Below, piece by piece: positions 7,006-12,001 of a stretch of 12,001 nucleotides of DNA. The notes under the pieces are model-generated. The model was not told where the DNA came from. It did no database searches and was given only the letters and a program-made list of their open reading frames with translations. The stretch's first letter is position 1; the number at the start of each line of letters is the position of its first letter. Both the position numbers and the translations under genes were made by a program. The stretch is from Ignavibacteria bacterium (GTDB lineage: Bacteria; Bacteroidota; Ignavibacteria; Kapaibacteriales; UBA4661), in assembly GCA_013298375.1 (NCBI GenBank), contig JAAFHM010000107.1, positions 1 to 12,001 on the forward strand, in the 5' to 3' direction.

Positions 7006-8598
7006 TCACCGCACCACATTCATCTGCCCGGAAATCATGCCGCGCTCGGTCTGCAAACGGTAGAAATATGCGCCTTGCGCCAACGCCGAAGCATCAAACG
7101 TTACCGACTGTTTACCCTCCGACTGATAACCACTGCCAATCGTTGCTATTTCTCGCCCAAGTGCATCGTGGAGCGTAAGCCGCACCATGCCGCTTTGGGG
7201 CAAGGTGTATTCGATATTGGTTGTTCCGGCGCACGGGTTCGGGTAATTCCGAATAACCATGCCGGATGCGCCTCCGAAAGCATTTTGCGGCTCGTTGACG
7301 GAGGTTGTTGTGAGGAGAGGAAGTTGTTCAAAGGATTTCATCATCACGGTATTCAAATGCTGCGTATCGGCTTGAAACCATTGCGAGAGAACGGAAGTAT
7401 AGAGTTGGCGAAAATCGTATTGCATTTTGAGATTGTTGTCCGGCAGAAGGTCGGTGAGACTAGGATTTTTGCCAATAATACCGCCACGCACGGGCGCTCC
7501 AAAAAGAAACATCGGTCCGGCGGTGCCGTGGTCAGTGCCAAGGCTCGACGTTGCCGGACGGCGACCAAATTCGGAAATGGTCATGCCCAAGACTCTATTT
7601 TCCAGCCCAAGCAGCTTCAAATCTTGCTGAAATGTTTTCATTCCTTCCGCTAAATATCCCAGCAAATTTGCATGAATCCCCGTCGTCAAATCGGTAGGAA
7701 CTGCCTGATCCCAATGCGTATCGAATCCGCCGAGATTCACCACATAGACCCGCGTCTGCAAGCCGCCTGCAATCAATCGCGCAACGATTTGTAATTGGTC
7801 GGCAAGCGGATTTTTTCCTTTATCGGGGTATTGCGCTTTATTGCGACCTTTGTCAGCAACGGCACGAATCCGAGTGGAATATTTCTGCGATTGCGCCTGC
7901 ACGTCGCGTATGAAATCAATGCGATTGCCCGCTTTGCCTGTGCGCTGCGCTACGCTGCCACCTGTGGAGGCTTGACCACTGACAAGCTGCTCAAATGCTG
8001 ACAAATCTCGTATCGTCATGCCCATCGCGTTAGTATTTCCTTGCAGCGTGAGCGACATTGCGCCGCCGATTTCGATAGCAAGCGGGTCGGGGTTTTTATC
8101 GTTGGGGTAACCTGTCGGAAAATTTGGTGCTTCGTAATTCACAAAGCGCCCCAGCCAGCCCGACGACAAGTATTGGTCGGATTCAGAAGCGGTAAACCAA
8201 ATATCCGTCGAACGGAAGTGTGACTGATTCACGGTCGGATAGGACACGCCATTGACAATCGCCAAATTTCCGTCGTCAAATAGGGATTTAATCGGCGCAA
8301 AGCGAGGATGCAAGCCTGTTGCGTCGTTCAGCTTCACGATGCGATTTTCCGGAATGGCAACCGCTTGACGGATGCGATAATAGGTGGACAACTGGTCAAG
8401 GGGAATGAGCGTGTTAATGCCGTCATTGCCGCCACTGAGTTGGATAAGCACGAGTACGCGGTCTTGCGCTGCCGCCAGCGCCGCAACGTGCTTGAGCGTA
8501 GGCGATTCGGCAAAAGCCCGCGTTGTGAAGCCGTCCAAGACCAGTGGTAATCCGATAGCTGCCGAGCCTAAGCCCGTGAGAAAATCTCTGCGTTTCAT
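7006..8598 (-). CDS. DUF1501 family protein with Tat signal and T9SS sorting domain
   Basis: The 530-residue product starts MKRRDFLTGLGSAAIGLPLV, a twin-arginine (Tat) signal with the RR-x-F-L core, so it should cross the inner membrane already folded. The DUF1501 domain spans about 47-425. Family landmarks are LIQLSGGNDGINTLIP (51-66), HFRSTDIW (127-134), GGFDTHWDQ (290-298) and SEFGRRP...GTDHGTAGP (342-362). DUF1501 belongs to the alkaline phosphatase-like superfamily, but its reaction is not established. Residues about 447-530 form a T9SS type A sorting domain (YPNPCAGTTNIEYTLP, then LAQGAYFYRLQ). It lies 53 bases after the DUF1800 gene, a pairing common in many bacteria, and is almost certainly co-transcribed with it. 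The frame can be extended to a TTG at 8655, but that would place 19 residues before the Tat motif, so the ATG at 8598 is preferred. No Shine-Dalgarno sequence is visible. Confidence 0.9.
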   Translation of the reverse strand: MKRRDFLTGLGSAAIGLPLVLDGFTTRAFAESPTLKHVAALAAAQDRVLVLIQLSGGNDGINTLIPLDQLSTYYRIRQAVAIPENRIVKLNDATGLHPRFAPIKSLFDDGNLAIVNGVSYPTVNQSHFRSTDIWFTASESDQYLSSGWLGRFVNYEAPNFPTGYPNDKNPDPLAIEIGGAMSLTLQGNTNAMGMTIRDLSAFEQLVSGQASTGGSVAQRTGKAGNRIDFIRDVQAQSQKYSTRIRAVADKGRNKAQYPDKGKNPLADQLQIVARLIAGGLQTRVYVVNLGGFDTHWDQAVPTDLTTGIHANLLGYLAEGMKTFQQDLKLLGLENRVLGMTISEFGRRPATSSLGTDHGTAGPMFLFGAPVRGGIIGKNPSLTDLLPDNNLKMQYDFRQLYTSVLSQWFQADTQHLNTVMMKSFEQLPLLTTTSVNEPQNAFGGASGMVIRNYPNPCAGTTNIEYTLPQSGMVRLTLHDALGREIATIGSGYQSEGKQSVTFDASALAQGAYFYRLQTERGMISGQMNVVR

Positions 8599-8651
8599 AG
8601 AAGTAGAAAGAAAAGAAGGAAGAATCAGGGTTAATGAGGAGACCAAACGCC

Positions 8652-10241
8652 TCAAACTAAATGCGTTTCCGGCATTTGCAGGACAAATTTCAGCACATTA
8701 TCAATACGCGATTGCACTGCCTGACGTTTTGCGGCATTGCTGGGATCGGAGATATAAAAACTCCAGTTCATATCCCATGCGCCACGCGCATTGAAAAATC
8801 CCGGCGCAAGCACTTCATCCATCAAATAGAGCTTCTGCGCTTGCGTGAGCGCCACGCCTGTCAAATCTATGGAGAGTTTATCCACCAAATCGTCACCATT
8901 GGCGGGGTTCGTGCAAACATCCCTTGTAAATGCGATGGAATTAACGGCAAAGCGCGTCATTCCTTGTTTTGTGGCAACGGTAAAGCCAGCAAAAAGTTTA
9001 TCGGTAAAATCATTGCGCGAAGCCAGTGTTGCGGCGTTTATCCACAAACGGTCAAGCTGCGGGGTTTGGTAATACGCCTTCCAGCCCGCAACGTTGGGGT
9101 GATTCAAAATGCCCATTTCTTGCGCGTCGGCGCTTTGCCAGAGCCATTTCATGGCGTTGAAATATCCGGCAAGGTCATCTACTTGGCTTGGAATGGCGGG
9201 TGTGAAATATTTGCTGAAGTATTGAGCCGTGCTGACAACAAGGTCTATCGGGTTTTTGACCATAGCGCCCATATTGGCGGCATCAAAAAAATGTTGGCTT
9301 TTGAAGAGCAGTTCCAACACGGGTTTAATTTCCCAATTACTGCCACGCAAGGTACTGGCGAGTTCACCAATCACCTCGCGCTCAATGGTTGCGTCAATCT
9401 CCGTTCCGACAAACCACACATAAAGTTTGCGGCAGAAAAACCGCGCTGTTTCGGGTTGACGGAAAATCATATCCAAAAGTTCATCGGTTTCTTGCGCTCC
9501 GTCTGCGCCGCTTCGCCCGCGAATGACCGTATTTTGGTATGCCGCAGAAAACTGTTTGTCCTCCGTTACGTGATTTTCGGGAATAAAGCGCGACGTTGCG
9601 TTTTCCGCCACATCCGCCCAGCCCGTCAGTACCCGTGCGGCTGCGCGAACATCCTGCTCGGTATAATTCGTATAATTTCCCGCCGAAACCTCTGCGCCTT
9701 TGCCAATCGTGAAGAGTTCTTGCAATTCGCGTCCGTAATTTTCGTTGATAGCGGCTTTGGTATTGGTGTTGCCATTCAAATAGCGCAGCATTGCGGGGTC
9801 AATGGTGATTTCCTTGAGCAGTGTGCGAACGTTACCAAAGGCAAAGCGGCGCAAAAGCGCATTCTGGCGGTATAAATAACGAGCATCCTGCACGGCGGGA
9901 TAGGACGACACAAGCAGATTATGCCAGAAGAGCGTCATTTTCTCACGAAGCGACGTGCCGTCATTGAACATCAGCCCCGTCCACCAGGATTTAAGATATT
10001 CGTTATAGGTTGCATCTTTTTCGCGGTTATAGGGCTTGTTGTGCCATTGCTCGTTGGTCGTGGGGTCGAGCGGTGCGCTGGGCGCGGGCGTGGCGGCAAG
10101 GAGGATTGTGACTGCTGTTGTGGCAGACCTGCCCGTGAAGGTCTTGATATTATCGGTTGTTGGAGCAAACGTCGCCCGCCGAAGCAAGTGTTTGGCACGT
10201 TGTTCATCAAGTGTTCCGGTGTATGCGTCCATTAAAGCCAT
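8652..10241 (-). CDS. DUF1800 family protein
   Basis: The 529-residue product matches the DUF1800 family along its whole length. Landmarks are HLLRRATFAP (18-27), LREKMTLFWHNLL (98-110), RYLNGNTNTKAAINENYGRE (153-172), LFTIG (176-180), TEQDVRAAARVLTGW (194-208), FFCRKLYVWFVG (268-279), NPIDLVVSTAQYF (330-342) and GWKAYYQTPQLDRLW (386-400). The family's function is unknown. It is nearly always found beside DUF1501, as here. No signal peptide, membrane segment or T9SS domain is visible, whereas the DUF1501 partner has two export signals. The frame is open up to an ATG at 10340, but the start at 10241 is preferred. The family usually begins shortly before the HLLRRATF motif, AAAGG stands 5 bases upstream, and a strong promoter match at 10309-10278 would start the transcript after 10340. 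A second ATG at 10232 is also possible. Confidence 0.88.
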   Translation of the reverse strand: MALMDAYTGTLDEQRAKHLLRRATFAPTTDNIKTFTGRSATTAVTILLAATPAPSAPLDPTTNEQWHNKPYNREKDATYNEYLKSWWTGLMFNDGTSLREKMTLFWHNLLVSSYPAVQDARYLYRQNALLRRFAFGNVRTLLKEITIDPAMLRYLNGNTNTKAAINENYGRELQELFTIGKGAEVSAGNYTNYTEQDVRAAARVLTGWADVAENATSRFIPENHVTEDKQFSAAYQNTVIRGRSGADGAQETDELLDMIFRQPETARFFCRKLYVWFVGTEIDATIEREVIGELASTLRGSNWEIKPVLELLFKSQHFFDAANMGAMVKNPIDLVVSTAQYFSKYFTPAIPSQVDDLAGYFNAMKWLWQSADAQEMGILNHPNVAGWKAYYQTPQLDRLWINAATLASRNDFTDKLFAGFTVATKQGMTRFAVNSIAFTRDVCTNPANGDDLVDKLSIDLTGVALTQAQKLYLMDEVLAPGFFNARGAWDMNWSFYISDPSNAAKRQAVQSRIDNVLKFVLQMPETHLV

Positions 10242-10277
10242 AGAAACCTTTAGAGGAAGTAGAGAATAACTTTTGTG

Positions 10278-10309
10278 CAAAAATACAGAATTATCCGAAA
10301 ACTCACAAA
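10278..10309 (-). promoter_or_regulatory. Bacteroidetes-type promoter for the DUF1800/DUF1501 operon
   Basis: On the minus strand, TTTG at 10309-10306 and TATTTTTG at 10285-10278 are separated by exactly 20 bases. This matches the Bacteroidetes primary sigma consensus TTTG-N19-21-TAnnTTTG at every defined position. Initiation would fall near 10272, giving a leader of about 30 bases before the ATG at 10241. The match supports both the gene start and the assignment to the Bacteroidota/FCB group. Confidence 0.6.
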
Positions 10310-10436
10310 TAGGCGTTGAAAGAGAGTAGGGCAATCGCATACAAATTTCAAACCCTCATCAATCCTTGCTCTGTTGAACCTAGTCTCTGCACACAAGTCT
10401 GGAGAGCGCATCAGTCATCGTATTGTGGTCGCCGCA

Positions 10437-10467
10437 AATATAGTCCGCCTTAGAGGTGGACTATATT
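10437..10467. repeat. Perfect 10-bp inverted repeat, operator-like or hairpin
   Basis: AATATAGTCC at 10437-10446 is followed by its exact reverse complement GGACTATATT at 10458-10467. Inside, CC/GG can pair across a 5-base loop (TTAGA), with a G-T wobble between the two stems if read as plus-strand RNA. Neither side is followed by a T run, so it is not a typical terminator. It lies about 130 bases upstream of the DUF1800 promoter's -33 box. It could be a regulator site or a processing or terminating hairpin of the upstream gene. Confidence 0.55.
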
Positions 10468-10486
10468 GTACCCGCATAAAACCTCC

Positions 10487-10512
10487 GTCTGCAGCGATAT
10501 TTTTTTGCAGAC
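10487..10512. repeat. Short inverted repeat, 7-bp arms
   Basis: GTCTGCA at 10487-10493 and TGCAGAC at 10506-10512 flank a 12-base loop that contains a run of T on the plus strand. It lies 83 bases after the stop of the upstream minus-strand gene. It may help end that transcript, but no T run follows the stem on the minus strand. Confidence 0.35.
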
Positions 10513-10594
10513 CGAAAGATGTGTGCATAGACGAGCCCAGGCAAGCATAGGACGGGCAAGCGTATCGGAGCAGTTACTTCCTTTTTTCAAAAAT

Positions 10595-12001
10595 TCACCG
10601 AATGAGTGTCATTGCCTTCGCCGCCGTTTCCCCTGCTACCCGCAAACGCAGCGTGTATGAGCCACTTGCGATACCAGTCAGATTCAAGCGCAGTGTTTGT
10701 ATGCCTTCCAAACTTTTTTTTCTCATTTCCACGCGCCTGACAACCTGACCGAGCATATCCAAAATTTCCACCTCTACGGCAGATTCTATCGACTTGGTAA
10801 GGGTAAGGATTGACTCTGCAATACTGAACGACACTTCCACTTCATCGACAGCAGGATTCGGCGTTAGCGCCAAAAGATTCAAATTTCCCGCAGTCGGCGT
10901 AATAAGGCGCTTTCCACCGGCTTGTGATGTTTTTGCCCGAAATCGTCCACTTTCAAATTCTGCCAGTTGTACGCCCGAAGGTTCATTTTCTACGCCCCAG
11001 ACGATATTTTCTATGGCAATCGCCGTTGTATCTACATTTCCCGCCACCGCCACGCATTGAACGCGGAATAGTACCGAATCTCGTCCTGTCCAATAGTTTG
11101 GCGGCAAAGTCAGTCCCAGTTGGCTTGGATTGCTATTGGGATTGCGGCGACGCACTCCGGTTTCCAACGGCGAAACCACCAGCACTTGCGGCGAAAACCG
11201 CATACTTCCGCGCACAATCGGCAATGTACCGGAACGGAGAATTTGCCCGAAATTCCCTTCTGCAATATACACTTCCAAGCGCACTGACGCGCCAGGCGCT
11301 GCCTCCGGCGGAACAGCCCGCACAGCGAGACGCGCCACCGCATCGGTGCTTGTCCGTAAACGACCAAATGAGCGTAAAGGGGCGGTGATGCTGTCCCGAA
11401 GCGCACCCGATGTAATTTCGATAAATAACTCATCATCGGGCAATCTGCCTGTTTGCGGCATGAATCCTGCGGTGGATCCGCGCATGAGGAGCGAAATTGT
11501 GTCGCGGGGTTCGATGGTATTTTCGGTTTCGTTGGAAACAAGGGCGTATGGTGTTCTGAAGCGCTGACCAATCGTGCTTTGTAGGCGATTTCGGCGAACG
11601 ACAATCGGCTCCCGTCCGACGTTGATAAGCAGCGCCGCCGCGACTTTCGGCAATCCCACCACGAGCGTATCAAACTGTGGCGGGATGACTTTCAAAGTCG
11701 TGCCGCGACCAATGAGACGCTCTGGGAACAGCTGCGTCCTGAGTGAAGTGTCTGCGCCGACGGTGTAGGAAATTGCCAGTGTCCCACGTGCTTCGGCAAT
11801 GGTCTGCGGTGCAAAAAAGACAGAAAGCGGCACGGCGGCTGTACCGGGCGCAATGATGCTGTTTTGTGGAAAATTTGCCTGAAAAGCCGCACGGAAAGGC
11901 GTTTGTGCGCCCATTTGCCCCTGCGCGGCAACCGACCGAATACGCACCGGAAGCGTTGATAAGTTGCTCACTGACAGGGTTTGCTGTGTGGTATCGCCCA
12001 A
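10595..12001 (-). CDS. Secreted ASH-domain protein with T9SS sorting domain, 5'-truncated by window edge
   Basis: The frame is open through the right edge of the window. The 468 visible residues start in mid-domain (GDTTQQTLSVSNLSTLPVRI, the usual second strand of an ASH/HYDIN domain), so the true start lies beyond 12001. The TTG at the edge is unlikely to be the start. Domains are the rest of an ASH-like domain (about 1-100), a second ASH-like beta domain (about 103-215), a cohesin-like beta domain (about 221-342, VARLAVRAVPPEAAPGASVR) and a T9SS type A sorting domain (about 372-468, LTPNPAVDEVEVSFS, then ASGSYTLRLRV). The order of ASH-like, cohesin-like and sorting domains is the same as at the end of the VWA/WD40 protein. 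The two may be paralogous surface proteins that differ in their N-terminal parts. Function is unknown. The next gene starts 353 bases downstream behind its own promoter. Confidence 0.8.
   Translation of the reverse strand: MGDTTQQTLSVSNLSTLPVRIRSVAAQGQMGAQTPFRAAFQANFPQNSIIAPGTAAVPLSVFFAPQTIAEARGTLAISYTVGADTSLRTQLFPERLIGRGTTLKVIPPQFDTLVVGLPKVAAALLINVGREPIVVRRNRLQSTIGQRFRTPYALVSNETENTIEPRDTISLLMRGSTAGFMPQTGRLPDDELFIEITSGALRDSITAPLRSFGRLRTSTDAVARLAVRAVPPEAAPGASVRLEVYIAEGNFGQILRSGTLPIVRGSMRFSPQVLVVSPLETGVRRRNPNSNPSQLGLTLPPNYWTGRDSVLFRVQCVAVAGNVDTTAIAIENIVWGVENEPSGVQLAEFESGRFRAKTSQAGGKRLITPTAGNLNLLALTPNPAVDEVEVSFSIAESILTLTKSIESAVEVEILDMLGQVVRRVEMRKKSLEGIQTLRLNLTGIASGSYTLRLRVAGETAAKAMTLIR

Larger units (their letters stand above)
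10242..10594. other. Intergenic region (353 bases) upstream of the DUF1800 gene
   Basis: The region lies between the stop of the truncated T9SS-domain gene and the DUF1800 start. It holds the promoter at 10278-10309 and two inverted repeats at 10437-10467 and 10487-10512. I see no tRNA, no convincing small gene and no hairpin with a T run. The stretch 10310-10430 shows nothing I can name. Confidence 0.6.

Noticed and set aside
8599..8655. TTG start extending the DUF1501 gene upstream by 19 codons
   Set aside because: It would bury the twin-arginine motif inside the protein, while the ATG at 8598 gives a textbook Tat signal.
8661..9875. Long plus-strand open frame (404 codons) opposite the DUF1800 gene
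   Set aside because: The translation has no recognisable domain. The opposite strand carries all the DUF1800 motifs, so this is an antisense shadow.
10242..10340. ATG at 10340 extending the DUF1800 gene by 33 codons
   Set aside because: The extra residues resemble neither a signal peptide nor the usual family N terminus, and the best promoter lies inside this stretch.
1..12001. CRISPR array, tRNA or rRNA genes, insertion sequence or phage genes
   Set aside because: No regularly spaced repeats, cloverleaf-like sequence, rRNA-like stretch, transposase, integrase or phage protein was seen.

Overview
The window looks like chromosomal DNA from a member of the Bacteroidota/Chlorobi (FCB) group, possibly a Kapabacteria- or Ignavibacteria-like lineage. 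This is inferred from three things seen in the sequence. Three of the five larger genes end in a type A sorting domain of the type IX secretion system (T9SS). ASH/HYDIN-type 'choice-of-anchor' beta domains are abundant. An upstream region carries a promoter of the Bacteroidetes form (TTTG-N20-TAnnTTTG). Shine-Dalgarno sequences are weak or absent, which also fits. The species cannot be named from the sequence alone.

Layout: positions 1-105 are the 3' end of a plus-strand sensor histidine kinase, convergent with everything else. All other genes are on the minus strand, so they are transcribed from right to left. In that order they are: a 5'-truncated surface protein with ASH-like, cohesin-like and T9SS domains (12001-10595); an intergenic region of about 350 bases with two inverted repeats and a good Bacteroidetes-type promoter; a DUF1800 protein (10241-8652); its usual partner, a DUF1501 protein with a twin-arginine signal and a T9SS C-terminal domain (8598-7006); a 1380-residue VWA/WD40/ASH protein with a T9SS domain (6941-2799); an intergenic region holding a large inverted repeat; and an outer-membrane beta-barrel protein with two OmpA-like domains (2486-153).

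How the genes may work together: the DUF1800/DUF1501 pair very probably forms one transcript, with a 53-base gap. The VWA protein follows after a short gap and may be co-transcribed. Except for DUF1800, every full-length product carries an export signal, and the truncated one carries a T9SS domain. The locus therefore encodes surface-displayed or outer-membrane proteins. The biochemical roles of DUF1501 and DUF1800 are not firmly established.

The strongest unusual observation is inside the VWA gene. A complete seven-bladed WD40 propeller of about 36% G+C is embedded in a gene of about 60% G+C. The composition change coincides with the domain borders, and the propeller splits an Ig-like domain near its last strands. 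This looks like a propeller acquired by insertion into a pre-existing surface protein.
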